Of a stretch of DNA of 64,000 bases, positions 1 to 10,754 are shown piece after piece. The stretch comes from Malachius bipustulatus (Eukaryota; Arthropoda; Insecta; Coleoptera; Melyridae), in assembly GCA_910589415.1 (NCBI GenBank), contig OU342633.1, forward strand, positions 16,282,858 to 16,346,857, given 5' to 3'. Positions within the stretch are counted from its first letter, which is position 1, and each line of letters starts with the position of its first letter. The position numbers and the translations under genes are program-made. The notes under the pieces are model-generated. The model was not told the origin of the DNA. It searched no databases and was given only the letters and a program-made list of their open reading frames with translations.

Positions 1-113
1 CCAACCTCTGGCCGTCAGCCACGGATAATCCGCGCACGAATGATCAATTTAAAACGCCGCACGGAAAATACGCCGCCCGGATAAAGCGCGCACGGATAAT
101 CGGGGTTCTACTG
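1..113. mobile_element. End of a pogo/Tigger-like DNA transposon
   Basis: The stretch ends in CGGGGTTCTACTG followed by TA. Read in reverse this is CAGTAGAACCCCGATTATCC, which I recognise as the style of terminus found in pogo/Tigger elements of the Tc1/mariner superfamily, which duplicate TA. Upstream bases repeat the same theme (GGATAATCCGCGCACG, then GCGCACGGATAATC), consistent with subterminal repeats. The rest of the element lies left of the window, so no transposase can be assigned. The family name is from memory. Confidence 0.5.
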
Positions 114-554
114 TATATCGAATTCTAGTTTGTCTTGTTTTTTATTATTATTATGTTCTAAAAATGGTAATTTATTGTTATCTTCAAATTCATAGAGGTA
201 AATTTTATGGCTTCATATTTTGAGTTATGACAGCAAATATATTGTCTACATATCGGTACCACACTATAAGAAATAAATAGAATTTAAAACGTTTTCAAAA
301 TAATTCAAAAATAAATCATACAAAAATGGAAATAATGGGTTAATTGTTTCAGTTAATTCTTGCAGTTAATCACTATCATAGAAAATAGAATACAATGAAA
401 ATACAATGAAAAAATTGAATGAAAATACAATAAGTAGATAAATAAAAACAAAAAAAAAAACTGTATTCCTACCTATGCAAAATACATAGAATAAGATTTT
501 TAGATTTCAGTTGTATCATAGCTCTGAAGAAGACCAATTAGTAGTTGAAATATA

Positions 555-955
555 CAGGGTGATCTATTAGTTCACCATCAAATTGTGACAAGTGAAAGGT
601 GAGGTGGTTTAAAAAAGAAAACAATATAATCATATGTCCGATTTCAATTATTAAGGCGTAAGACCTCAAAGCTTCCTGCATAAGGAGCCAATTTAAGAAT
701 ATTTTTTCAACTTTACCTTGATGTTACGTGTGTAAATCATAAAAATTAAATGAAAAATTGCGCTCTCTAGGGTAGGATTTGTTTTTTTTTTTTTTAATAT
801 AACATAATAATTTTCCTGCAGGAAACTTTGAGGTCCTGTATTTCCATAAATAATTAAAATCAGACATATGATGAGGTATATTATGAATTTTTCTTTTTCA
901 AACTACCTCACCTTTCACTTGTCAAAATTTGATGAGGAGCCAATAGATCAACCTT
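555..955. mobile_element. Palindromic MITE, about 0.4 kb
   Basis: The left end is TA followed by CAGGGTGATCTATTAG. The right arm repeats the first ~150 bases in reverse: AAGTGAAAGGTGAGGT near 590 against ACCTCACCTTTCACTT near 905, and ACCTCAAAGCTTCCTGCA near 662 against TCCTGCAGGAAACTTTGAGGT near 815. The right terminus has decayed. There is no coding capacity. It belongs to the CAGGGTG-type foldback elements seen all over the window, probably moved in trans by a mariner-type transposase. Confidence 0.7.
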
Positions 956-1187
956 TAGCCTTTATAAATAAATTTGTGAAGGAAGGTGACAAATTTTATT
1001 TCAATTTCAATTATAGATAATAAATTCATTCCATCTTAACTAGGTTAGTTCATGTGTAACCCAACAATTACTTTATTTATTAAGAATTTTCGTATTTCTT
1101 ACAATTTTAACTTATTTCTTATCTATACCTATCTATACAATGTTTTAACTTGTGATTCTGTGTTTTGTCCCCCATTTGTTTATTTAA

Positions 1188-1987
1188 CCCGCGAGTGGTC
1201 GCGCCTCTCCGTGAAACGCGAGTGGTCGCGCGTTAGCGTTTTGCTAACATTAAAAAAATTGACTATATAGAATGAGTTAACAACAAATATTTTATCATAA
1301 TATAATGTAAGTATTTTCATTATTCATCACAAAAATTTTTGAAAAATCAGAAAATTAAAGTAAAGTAAATCACTGAAAATTATTTTGTACCTATTGCATT
1401 GTATATGTTTGTGAATATCCATTCGAAAATGTGTGCGGGTAAGGGAAAAAAAGATAAAACCTAAAAAAAACCAAAATGTTTAAATTGCTTATGTATTCAA
1501 GTAGAAGTACAATAATAAAAAAAAAACACTATGAAGACATTGATTCTGGATATTCTGAACAGACATGGCAAATACATTTACTATGCTCGTTGCATATTCG
1601 TTTTCACATTTATAACATAGTTTTTGAGTTTTACGATTTTTCCCTTTACTCATTGTAGGTAACAATAATAAAAAATGTTAAAAAATAACAAAATTTTTAT
1701 ATTCGCAATGAGTTGCGTCGTTAGTAAAATGCTAACACTCACAATGATTTCACATACACCGTTAGTCGCACAGTGAGGAAAATTCTAACACTGTCTGCGC
1801 GCCCTTCACAGATGACCTGCTACAGGAATACAAAACTGCTTTTCAATGATTTCAGGTAACCACCCCCTAGTAGAGACATATAAACGAGACTAGCTAAAAG
1901 ATGAAAATTATATCTGGCATGGTTGTCATGTAGTGCCAACTTTCACAAAAATGTTAGCAAAATGCTCATAGGGCGACTACTCGTGGG
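1188..1987. mobile_element. Non-autonomous piggyBac element with TTAA duplications
   Basis: The 800-bp element is bounded by TTAA at 1184-1187 and 1988-1991. Its ends are CCCGCGAGTGGTCGC and, inverted, GCGACTACTCGTGGG. TTAA targets plus CCC-starting inverted ends are the hallmark of piggyBac. On the minus strand a short reading frame around 1655-1529 carries a cysteine pattern (CYKCENEY, then after a frame change CICHVC and a stop) like the zinc-binding C-terminus of piggyBac transposases. This looks like an internal deletion derivative that kept the transposase tail. It sits in the lin-7 gene region, left of exon 3. Confidence 0.8.
1529..1655 (-). pseudogene. piggyBac transposase C-terminal cysteine motif remnant
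   Basis: Minus-strand translation gives MSKGKNRKTQKLCYKC and, one frame over, CICHVCSEYPESMSS then stop. This matches the C-terminal cysteine-rich DNA-binding tail seen in piggyBac transposases. At least one frame change separates the halves, and the catalytic core is absent. Its position inside a TTAA-bounded element supports the assignment. Confidence 0.6.
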
Positions 1988-2137
1988 TTAAGACTTCAAC
2001 TGGGTCAGCTTACAGCCAGTGCTGTTATGACTTGCTTCAACTATAAAAATACGAATTCGTTGCTGTGACTAAGAAACTACTGTCAGTTTAATTCAATTAG
2101 GTATTTCAGTTAATTTTCTTTCATTTTTTGTATTGGT

Positions 2138-2162
2138 CTGATGATGGCCTATAGGCCGAAAC
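2138..2162 (+). ncRNA. Hammerhead-like hairpin motif (CTGATGA-stem-GAAAC)
   Basis: CTGATGA, one extra T, a GGCC/GGCC stem with TATA loop, then GAAAC. The conserved core order of a hammerhead ribozyme is present, but the extra T before stem II and the lack of an obvious stem I/III make activity doubtful. Similar hairpins lie at 3208 and 51685. Confidence 0.25.
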
Positions 2163-2206
2163 ATGTAACTACGAAAGAAAAAAGATAATAAAGATTCAAA
2201 TCCAGC

Positions 2207-2309
2207 GCAGTTAGATTTTAATTCCACATTCCATACAGTCTCAAGATCCGAGTTTCCCGCAAATCCGAGCACCATCCCCCGCTTAGGTCGGATTAATGAG
2301 TCTCTACTG
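2207..2309. mobile_element. Second pogo/Tigger-like terminus
   Basis: The bases before 2309 read TTAATGAGTCTCTACTG followed by TA. In reverse this is CAGTAGAGACTCATTAATCC, the same design as the end at 1-113 but with a different sequence. The left limit and partner end are unclear. It may be a fragment of a Tigger-like MITE; a chance match cannot be excluded. Confidence 0.35.
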
Positions 2310-2635
2310 TATTGTTTCCTTGAATATTTTTCAGGTTTTTCATATGAAAACAAATCACTTGCTCCTATCATGTTGAGATATGACCACTTGAAAGGGGGGA
2401 GTCCAAAAAGTATATTTAAACCTTTTTCTTACCGCGTTTCCGGCATTCTAAAATGTTTTTTGGATTTCAGATTTACACGTTCATTATTTGATTCATAATT
2501 AAATTATTTTTTAAAGCACAGTCAACTCGGGATATTTCTTATTTTTTGCCCATCACAGATGTTAGACGCTTATCAGTCATAGACAACTATTTTGAAGAAA
2601 ATTCAGGACACTCCGTAGTTAAATATTATACTTAC

Positions 2636-2872
2636 AACTCCATTAACGCTCAAAAGCTGGTCGCCCCTCTTAAGTCCACCATGTCTGTCAGCGACACCTC
2701 CAGGAATAATTCTAGATATATAAATAGGAGAGTTCTGCTCTTTACCACCCATAACATTGAAGCCCAAGCCTTCTTCTGTCTTTGGTAGTTCAACAACTCT
2801 GGGATGGGCATGCCCTTCACTGGCGGCAAATGCAGCTACTGTTGCTTTTGCGGTAGCCGAAGCTCGAACATC
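2636..2872 (-). CDS. lin-7: lin-7 coding exon 3 (linker and PDZ)
   Basis: Acceptor TTTTCAG, then 79 codons starting [17 protein letters not shown] and ending in the PDZ core at SVNGV before a GTAAGT donor. It holds the GLGF-type ligand loop of the PDZ fold. Confidence 0.93.
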
Positions 2873-5800
2873 CTGAAAATAACAGCGAAATAATTTAAAA
2901 ATACTCTCTGCTATTTAAAATAGTTTGGTTTCTAGTTTTTTTTTTTTTTTAATCATATTACTCTAGCTCAAGAGTCCATCTATCTGTTACCTAAAGATAG
3001 GTTTTTATATGATTTTCAAGGTCAACTTTCTAATAATAATAATCATGATGAGCCCCCAGAAAAATTGATGTAATTTTACTGATTCTGATAAAAACACCTG
3101 CACAGGAATCTCAGAGTAACATGTTTTATTACAAGTAGGTTTTCGTTTTGTTTAACCATTTCTAATCATTCTCATTTCATTCATATTATGTATGTTAGTT
3201 AGTTAGACTGATGAGTCCACAACAAGGACTAAACGGTACCTGACCATGTCTTCAGTTTCACCTCACATGCTGTGCAAAAGTTTTCTAATTTGTTCTGCAA
3301 AGAACCTATAATGGCAAATTAAGTAAATTAATTAGACTCCAAGTCCCAATAAATCTCAAATCAGTCAAATCTGATCTGTCAAACATACTTGTCATTGTAA
3401 TTGTCATTTTATTAGTCTATTGTTTGAAATTTACGAAAGTAGATCGTTAAACATTTAACAATCCATTAAAATTGTCAAAACCTATTCTTGCATGACCGCT
3501 TTTTGCACTTGAGGGAAAATTATGACATTTTTCAATCACAAATTTCATCAGTAATGAGATCCATTGCTCAGTCAACATAAACAAGCAAAATTATTGCAGT
3601 TGGAACTCCTTCTTGATCTCCATTTAAAAAATTTGTTATCTTTGCCCAATTTATTTAGCTTCATTAGTCATTCAAGTTCCCACATCATTTTTGAACTGAT
3701 GAAGTAAGAGCCAGTGCTGTAGCTGTAACAGCAGATTGTCTATCCGTTAAGACAGCCATCTCTTACTCTTTATAGTTCCTGTCTATATTAAATTGAGTAC
3801 ATCTTTCGATTGCAATGATGTCCACTTGAAATATGCTGGTGTACTTTTACATAGGCTCAAAATATTCCGTGCTAGATCCAAAGACTCCTGCACCTTTTCT
3901 TCAATGGTTTTTGATCCATCTGTGTATCATTTTATGGTAGGTATGCTGGTTGAGATTGTATTTGTTGGATATTGTTTGTCCACTCCTTTTTGTTACTGAA
4001 CTGTATTACAAAGTTCTACTCAAAGCTGTATTTCCAAGTGATTGAGTCCTTAGGGGCGCTAGTAATATGTTCTAAAGTCAGATTTCCAGAAAACCGACAA
4101 ATCAAAAAAGATACAGAAAAAATTATCTACTGTGGTACAATGAGGTCAAATTGGAAAAGTATACCTAAAAATTTGCCACAGAAAATAAAAAGAGGTGACG
4201 TTTTCGGCCCATAAAGAGGTCCTTTACGAATTATCAAATGGATGGATAAACTGCCTGTTTTAATGTAGAGCAGATCAAAGCCACACTGCCGACTGTGTGC
4301 CTACTGGCAAGTGGACCAGACAAGGTGATGAGATGATAAGTATATTGAAGCCGAAAGTAGTTATTGCCTATAACAAAGCGAAAAAAAGGAGTTAATTTTA
4401 GTGATCAAATGTCTTCCAATCATTCGGTTCTACGCAGAAGTCTTGGTACTGAAAATTGGCTTTTGAAATTTTATTTGGAGCGGATACTTTATAATAGAAT
4501 ATGTTCATGTAAGGTTTCCATAACAGAATTTAGGAGAAAATTGGCACAAGAATTGAATTTGACACCCAGTGCACAAGGAGATCCAGTAACTCCGAAAAGA
4601 GTACCACATACATTCACCAAGCTGTCAGGACCAGGTAAAGAGAAGAGGAGACAATGCCAAGGCTACTACAATAAATTGCGCGAAAACTACTCCAGTAAAG
4701 AAGCCAGTACTCAATTACAAAAGTGACCAGTTATTGCAGTGACTGTCCTGAACAACCGGGAATGTGCCCGACATGTTTTAACGAAAACCACAAGAAGTAA
4801 TGCCTTCTTCGATTTTTTACAAACAATTTTATTGAATTTTCAGTAAATATACAGGGTGCACCATGTATCCTTCTCTATATTGCTATCTCCTGAACGCTAA
4901 GAGATACAGGGTCGGTTAAATTACAGAAAAGATGCACAGTTTTGTGGCCATGTCGAATCCATCAAGCCATGCAAGATATCTGTGACTGCTCCTGAAATAT
5001 CCTGAAAAAACTGAAAAATCGAGATTTCCTATTTTTGCCATATCTTTCTTATTATTGGAAATTAATATATAATTTCATGTAGGCTTACATAAGCCGTTAA
5101 GAGCTGTCCATCTGACATTTCAAAAATTTTCAAGGCCGACTAGGTCCAAGAGTTTTCACAGTCAACTTTCGTTTTTCTTATGGCCGCCATATTATTTTTT
5201 TATGTCGTTCGATATGAAAATTAATAAACTTAAAAAAAATTTTTTAAATTTTTATTCTTCTTTTTTCAAAGAACTAAAAAAAATCGTCGAAAAACGTCAA
5301 CATTTGTAAAACACGCCGAAATAGTGCTTGCCTTATGGTTTTTTAATTATTTATCTATGAAATTCGGTCTAAAAAGTTGTATTTTTTTTTTTAAGAAAAA
5401 AGAAGAACAAAATTTTTTATTATTATTTTTATTTTTTAAAATTTTACAATTTTTAGTTTTTATGATTTTTTTTTATACCGAACAACATAAAAAAAACAAT
5501 ATGGTGGCCATAAGAAAAACGAAAGTTGACTATGAAAATCCTGGGATCTAGTCGGCTTTGAAAATTTTTTAAATGTTAGATGGGTAGCTCTTGCCGACTT
5601 ATGTAAGCCCACAAAAAATTATTTAGTAATCTCCAATAATAAAAAAGATATGGCAAAAATAAGAAATCTCGATTTTTCAGTTTTTTCAGGATATTTCAGG
5701 AACGGTCACAGATATTTTGCATGTCTTGACTGATTCGAGATGGCCACAAAATTGCGCTTCTTTGGACTTGTTTAACCGACCCTGTATCTGTTAGCGTTAA

Positions 5801-7930
5801 GAGATAGCAGATAGAGAAGAATACATGGTGCACCCTGTATACATCCGCGTCTCCTAAGTTTCATCAATTTTTTCGGGACCGAGGAGTGAAATAGGGGTGC
5901 TGGGTGGGTAAGAAGCTAAAAACAGCCCATTGCAAACTAATATTAAGCTCACAACTAAGGCCTCTTTGACACTACGGTCGAATTTCTATTTTTTTCTTCA
6001 CTTTCAGGGCAAGGAAAGGAATATCTTCGAGATTAACAGTAGCACGAAAAAGCGGATATAATGCGAATATGTGACTGTATAATGTTTCGAAGCGCTTGAC
6101 ATTGTCCTCAAGTGGTTACATCCCAGACTGGAGCTATTTAATCATTGCATCTGTCAGGTCCGTACTTTTATTGTACTCTCAAAATCGGTTTTTAATGCCG
6201 TTTTGCTGCCTTTCCTTTCATTTGCAAAGCAAATGAATACCTTTCTGCTGTTACTGTAGGTATGTTCTCCACCCCTATACCGGGTGTCCCAGACTTAATT
6301 GACCAGGCCATATCTCATATACAGGTTGAGATAATCGAGCCGAATAAAAGGCATATTATTATAATTTTTCAAGCTGTATAACATGACAGCATGAAAACAA
6401 CCCCTACTTCAACATCCCGTAAGTTACAGCTCCCACCCTTAAAAAAATGAATAGCACCCTGTATATATTTTTGTATATTCAAAAGCAGTATTCGATTCCC
6501 TATTCAGATGATTTTTCCGATTCAAAATTGGTTGAGAAATAACCAAGAAAAGGTTCATCAAGGTGGTCATGACTTTTTATCTTAACTTTCTCTGGATGAC
6601 TTTTGCTGTCAAAACTTATCAATATTTAGTCATAGTTTTTAAGAGGCAGGTGATAGTTATTATTATAATTAAAGTCCAAACAATTTATTTAATAATTCTG
6701 ATTTATTGGGAAATTTTGAAAAATAAAACAAGAGACAAAGCACTTTATCATGAACCTTAATGATGACTGTGGCCTGCTAATTAAAAACTATGACCAAAAT
6801 ATTGATAAATTTTGACAGCTAAAGTCATTCAGAGAAAGTTCAGAGTCATGACCACCTTGATGAACCCTCGGATGAACCTTTTCTTGGTTATTTCTCAACC
6901 AATTTTGAATCTGAAAAATCATCTGGATAGGGAATCGACAATCGAATACTGCTTTTGAATATACAAAAATATATACAGGGTGCTATTCATTTTTTAAGGG
7001 TGGAGGCTGTAACTTAGGGGATGTTGAAGTGGGGGTTGTTTTCATGCTGTCATGTTATACAGCTTGAAAAATTATAATAATATGCCTTTTATTCGGCTCG
7101 ATTATCTCAACCTGTATATGAGATATGGCCTGGTCAATTAAGTCTGGGACACCCGGTATAATAGGTGCCATAGTGAAACTGTAGGAGACGCGGATGTATA
7201 TAATGACCGAATTTTCTTTAGAACTTTATGGAAATGTATATTTATTTTTCCTATTATTTTTTAATAAATATTTCACATAGGTATGTATTTGTAAACAGCA
7301 AGAAAAATTATTATGAACCTCTACCTAAGCATTATAAACCCGAAAAAAAATTCCAAAAACACATGGGGTTCTAATCCACAGTGTTAGTACAAGGTTTGTT
7401 TCAACTCACTAAAACCCTGAGCAACTAAAAACCATAAGCCCGCCAACACATTAACCATTGATTCCCGTGACTGGCGTACAGGAGTGGACACAGCTGCTAT
7501 GGTTCCTCCTATCGCCAATAAAGACACTGACAACAACAACATACCCTGTTTCGTTTTTGTTGTGTCTGTTTGGTGGAAACCCGGCATCTAAATTTGAATT
7601 TTTGTTCATGAGAAGAAACACTATAATGACCCAAAATTAGGTACGGAAGTAGATTTCTTACCTGTGACCCTTGAATGTCTACAGTTTCGTAAACATGCTC
7701 ATATACTTCCCGTACAGCATTTAGAAAATCGCTTTGTAGCACTTTTTGCAAGGCCGATAATTTAGTAGCAGGGACTTCGCCACTTTTTTGTAGCTTCTCC
7801 AGAAGTTCTATAGATCGTTTAATATCTGAAATAATTCAAGAATAGTTAGGCATATTAATCTCTGATCAACAGCGATAGGTATACTTTACTTACCTCTTAC
7901 TAGTGTTAGGGGGTCTCCAATTTGAGACAT
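2636..7930 (-). CDS. lin-7: lin-7 (veli) polarity scaffold, L27-PDZ, 3' end outside window
   Basis: LIN-7/Veli is a small scaffold of the LIN-2/CASK-LIN-7-LIN-10 complex. It organises receptors and channels at cell junctions and synapses: its L27 domain binds CASK/MPP proteins and its PDZ domain binds C-terminal tails. Three exons are in view: 7930-7894 (37 nt), 7825-7662 (164 nt) and 2872-2636 (237 nt). They join in frame into 146 codons, each bounded by a GT donor or AG acceptor. The L27 region reads [13 protein letters not shown]...[13 protein letters not shown]. The PDZ region contains the carboxylate-binding loop as [11 protein letters not shown], then [13 protein letters not shown] and [10 protein letters not shown], where exon 3 ends. 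The remaining ~50 residues (rest of PDZ and basic tail) should be left of the window; I found no fourth exon in 1-2635. The 4.8-kb second intron is filled with transposons. Confidence 0.93.
3208..3240 (+). ncRNA. Degenerate hammerhead ribozyme-like motif
   Basis: CTGATGA is followed directly by GTCC, a 7-base loop, and GGAC (a perfect 4-bp stem II), then TAAAC in place of the canonical GAAAC, then palindromic GGTACC where stem III would be. Such a short palindromic stem III is typical of minimal retroelement-borne hammerheads that work as dimers. The G-to-T change in the core would be expected to kill cleavage. No clear stem I partner is seen. Confidence 0.35.
4128..4800 (+). pseudogene. piggyBac transposase relic, C-terminal part
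   Basis: Cut-and-paste transposase of the piggyBac superfamily (DDD catalytic RNase H-like fold, TTAA target). Recognisable blocks in order: [17 protein letters not shown] near 4128; [20 protein letters not shown] near 4350-4400, which holds the family's last catalytic aspartate region; [26 protein letters not shown]; and the C-terminal cysteine domain [14 protein letters not shown] ending at TAA 4798-4800. A stop near 4214 and a frame change near 4720 break the gene, and the N-terminal half is not visible. It lies in lin-7 intron 2 directly left of a palindromic element. Confidence 0.8.
4852..5837. mobile_element. Palindromic MITE, 986 bp
   Basis: TA-flanked ends CAGGGTGCACCATGTATCC and, inverted, at 5837 (GGTGCACCCTG then TA). 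The two halves are reverse complements along nearly their whole length (for example CTATCTCCTGAACGCTAAGAG near 4885 against its inverse near 5798), with an AT-rich centre near 5350. The ORF at 5324-5551 is low-complexity and not a gene. Confidence 0.85.
6280..7156. mobile_element. Palindromic MITE, 877 bp
   Basis: TA-flanked ends CCGGGTGTCCCAGACTTAAT and the inverse at 7156. The arms are about 430 bp (CATATCTCATATACAGGTTG near 6310 against its inverse near 7110). It sits between lin-7 exons 2 and 3, so it is intronic. No transposase is encoded. Confidence 0.85.
7384..7587 (-). CDS. Small two-helix membrane protein or alternative lin-7 3' exon
   Basis: This is a 67-codon frame from an ATG that sits immediately after an AG acceptor (TTCAAATTTAG). 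It has two hydrophobic segments, about residues 15-37 ([20 protein letters not shown]) and 44-62 ([19 protein letters not shown]), split by a polar TPVRQSRES loop. An AATAAA-type signal follows the stop near 7230 on the minus strand. The gap to lin-7 exon 2 is exactly 74 nt (7588-7661), starts GTAAG and ends TTTAG, and both sides are phase 0. The segment could therefore be spliced onto the L27 exons to give a ~134-residue L27 protein with a membrane tail. It could instead be an independent nested gene. I do not recognise the peptide family; spurious ORF status is possible but less likely given its composition. Confidence 0.4.
   Translation of the reverse strand: MPGFHQTDTTKTKQGMLLLSVSLLAIGGTIAAVSTPVRQSRESMVNVLAGLWFLVAQGFSELKQTLY
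7662..7825 (-). CDS. lin-7: lin-7 coding exon 2 (L27 domain)
   Basis: It follows a TTTCAG acceptor and encodes the complete L27 helical domain through VDIQGSQ. It ends in phase 0 at GTAAGA. Phase 0 matters because both exon 3 at 2872 and the alternative segment at 7587 can join it in frame. Confidence 0.93.
7894..7930 (-). CDS. lin-7: lin-7 coding exon 1 (start codon)
   Basis: ATG at 7930-7928 opens [12 protein letters not shown] and ends in phase 1 at a GTAAGT donor (7893-7888). The short N-terminus and the DPLTLVRD junction match the family. Confidence 0.9.
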
Positions 7931-9316
7931 TTTATTACCAACACTAATACACCTGTGAAGGGTGTGAGTTATTATTATTGTATCAACCTTGATCTCTAAA
8001 TAATATCCGAATAACAATAATTAATTGTTTAGGTGTTCTGTTATACAATTTAAAGAAATGTCAAGTTAAAACATCGGTTCTTCACATTCTTCATATAGAG
8101 ATTTGAGATTTGTTTTGTGGGGTGGGTAGAAAAATTTAATCACTCCACTCACAAAAATTAACATTATTCATTAAAAAAAATAATAATAATAATCTGATAT
8201 GAAGGGAAGGAAAGGTCTGTCATAGTCATCATCACTCATCAGTCATCCATCAGCTTCTACTTTCTTCTTCTTTTTCTCTCCTCTAGGATAGTTGATTGGC
8301 CTTACTCTATGGGTAAATCAGCCAATTCAACACTTATAATAGGTATGGGCGCATGGGCAATGGGCATTATTGGGCATGAGCGGAACGGAAAGTGTGCCCA
8401 GAGACAGAGATGCTATATATGAACTGGGTGTTAATGCGCATGTGCGGCAATTATTTACATAATAGCTTCGTTCGCGGATACAGTCACAGAATAGATACAA
8501 TTTTATTATTCTGTGATACAGTTCTGAACCAGTTCTGCAGAACTCTTGCGTATGCGCAGTGTGAAAAGCGGCGTTCGCGGTGCATAAATTCAAATTCGGA
8601 ATTTCTACTTTCTAATAACAATGTCGACCGATGTGATGATAATAGATAGCTGATTTTGATGCCAGAGCCAGATCTAACGAAAATCCTGAGATCTTTGTAT
8701 GATTTTGAATGAAATTCTGGATTTTGTAGATGCAGCAGACGACAAAAGTTATGCAAATAATTGACTACACAAAAATTTTATTTGCATTTTTGAAGCGTCA
8801 GACAAGCACCTAATATTAGGTTAAAGTCCAGTTTAAATTTATTTTGAATCTATTTCTGTAATTATTATTATTATCTTTAAAAATAAAATTGAAGTTTGTT
8901 TTACTATCTTTCTCAATTTTTCATGCTAGGAAAAAAATCATGACACAGATTTAGGAAATGCATTAATTAGTAGTCCAGCTTATGATGCTCATTTTTTTGT
9001 CCTTGTGATATATATTTTTGGAATTGGAAATTTTAAAAGTTTGCATCCCTGAAAAAAGGAACTGGAAAAAAAGAGACAGCATTATTAGGTAATTGATTTA
9101 AATTTTTGAAAAATATTGAACACTGTTTCATAATCACATTTTAATTGCAATAATATTAGGAAGTAAAATAAATTCACTTTATTTAGAAATTTTTAATTCC
9201 AAAATATTTTTTTGTTCAAGCATGTACGTAACTGTCGTAACTGATTGTAATTAATAATAAGATCAAGTTTATTTATACCTAAACGACGGGTGAACCCTTC
9301 AAGGTATACATACATA
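7931..9316. other. lin-7 upstream and intergenic region without a recognisable gene
   Basis: The first several hundred bases upstream of the lin-7 ATG should hold its promoter and any 5' UTR exon, but no core element could be assigned. Between 8320 and 8700 the sequence is locally less AT-rich and holds overlapping short frames on both strands. None shows a known domain, and I treat them as shadows. Confidence 0.4.
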
Positions 9317-10717
9317 CAGGGTGTCCCACGACGTGACTGCCATAGCTTAAGGGTAGGTGTAGTTTTTCAAGGCGATTCAGGATCTGGTTTTGAAATTTTC
9401 CTGAGGCCCTTCGTTTCGATTATACAGGGTGATTTGTGCAATTTGCCAAAATCTTTGATGAGCGATATCTTTTGAACGAATTGATCGAATTTAACGAAAT
9501 TTGGTAGATATGCTCTACTAATGATACTTATTACCTCGCATTTTTCGCCGTTTCGAAAACTGCAGGGCCGTACTTATTATTTTGATGTCTTTCGGTTTTG
9601 TCGAAAAGTTCAGCCTGTATGCATTTTATTAAAAGTTTGGTGCCATTTTCTAAAACTACGTGAAAAATGCTACAATTGTGGTAAAAAAACTACTTGGCAT
9701 CATTAAACTGAATCGAGAATAAATTTCAGTTTTTTAGTTTTTTATTTGGGATTTCAATTCATGTGTTGTTAATAATTTAAGAAAAATCAAATGTGGTTTT
9801 TTAAAACTTGCGTATTTTGTAGTTATTTCAAATAAATTTACTTTATCTATAAATTTAGCCAAGATTGGGGACCTTCTACAGATTGTTTCGAGCTAAAAAT
9901 AAGTTTTAACAGCAAAATAAATAACACAATTTAACACATTACCACATAGACAAATAAGTCAAGGAAATGTGTTGAGTTTGATGGTGGTCTCCTTGACCAT
10001 TACCTGCACTGAATTGTAGTTTTTCTTCCCAAGATTTTTGGTAATATTTTTCTTCCTGTTTCGTTTATGTGGATACTTGTTTGTCTATGTGGTAATGTGT
10101 TAAATTGTGTTATTTATTTTGCGGTTGAAACTTATTTTTAGCTCGAAACAATCTGTAGAAGGGTCCCCAATCTTGGCTAAATCTGTAGATAAAGTAAATT
10201 TATTTGAAATAACTACAAAATACGCAAGTTTTAAAAAACCACATTTGATTTTTCTTAAATTATTAACAACACATGAATTGAAATCCCAAATAAAAAACTA
10301 AAAAACTGAAATTTCTTCTCGATTCAGTTTAATGATGCCAAGTAGTTTTTTACCACAATTGTAGCATTTTTCACGCAGTTTTAGAAAATGGCACCAAACT
10401 TTGAATAAAATGCATACAGGGTGAACTTTTCGACAAAACTGAAAGATATCAAAATAATAAGTACGGCCCTGCAGTTTTCGAATCGGCGAAAAATGCGAGG
10501 TAATAAGTATCATTAGTAGAGCATATCTACCAAATTTCGTTAAATTCGATCAATTCGTTCAAAAGATATCGCTCATCAAAGATTTCGGCAAATTGCACAA
10601 ATCACCCTGTATAATCGAAACGAAGGGCCTCAGGAAAATTTCAAAACCAGATCCTGAATCGCCTTGAAAAACTACACCTACCCTTAAGCTATGGCAGTCA
10701 CGTCGTGGGACACCCTG
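9317..10717. mobile_element. Palindromic element, 1.4 kb
   Basis: TA-flanked CAGGGTGTCCCACGACGTGA with its exact inverse at 10717. The whole 1401 bp folds back on itself (for example GAAAACTGCAGGGCCGTACTT near 9555 against its inverse near 10460), with a centre near 10010. The mirrored 61-71 residue ORFs in each arm are by-products of the symmetry. This is the longest intact foldback in the left half. Confidence 0.88.
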
Positions 10718-10754
10718 TATATTTTTTGTACGATATATAAATTAGTGTAGGTAC

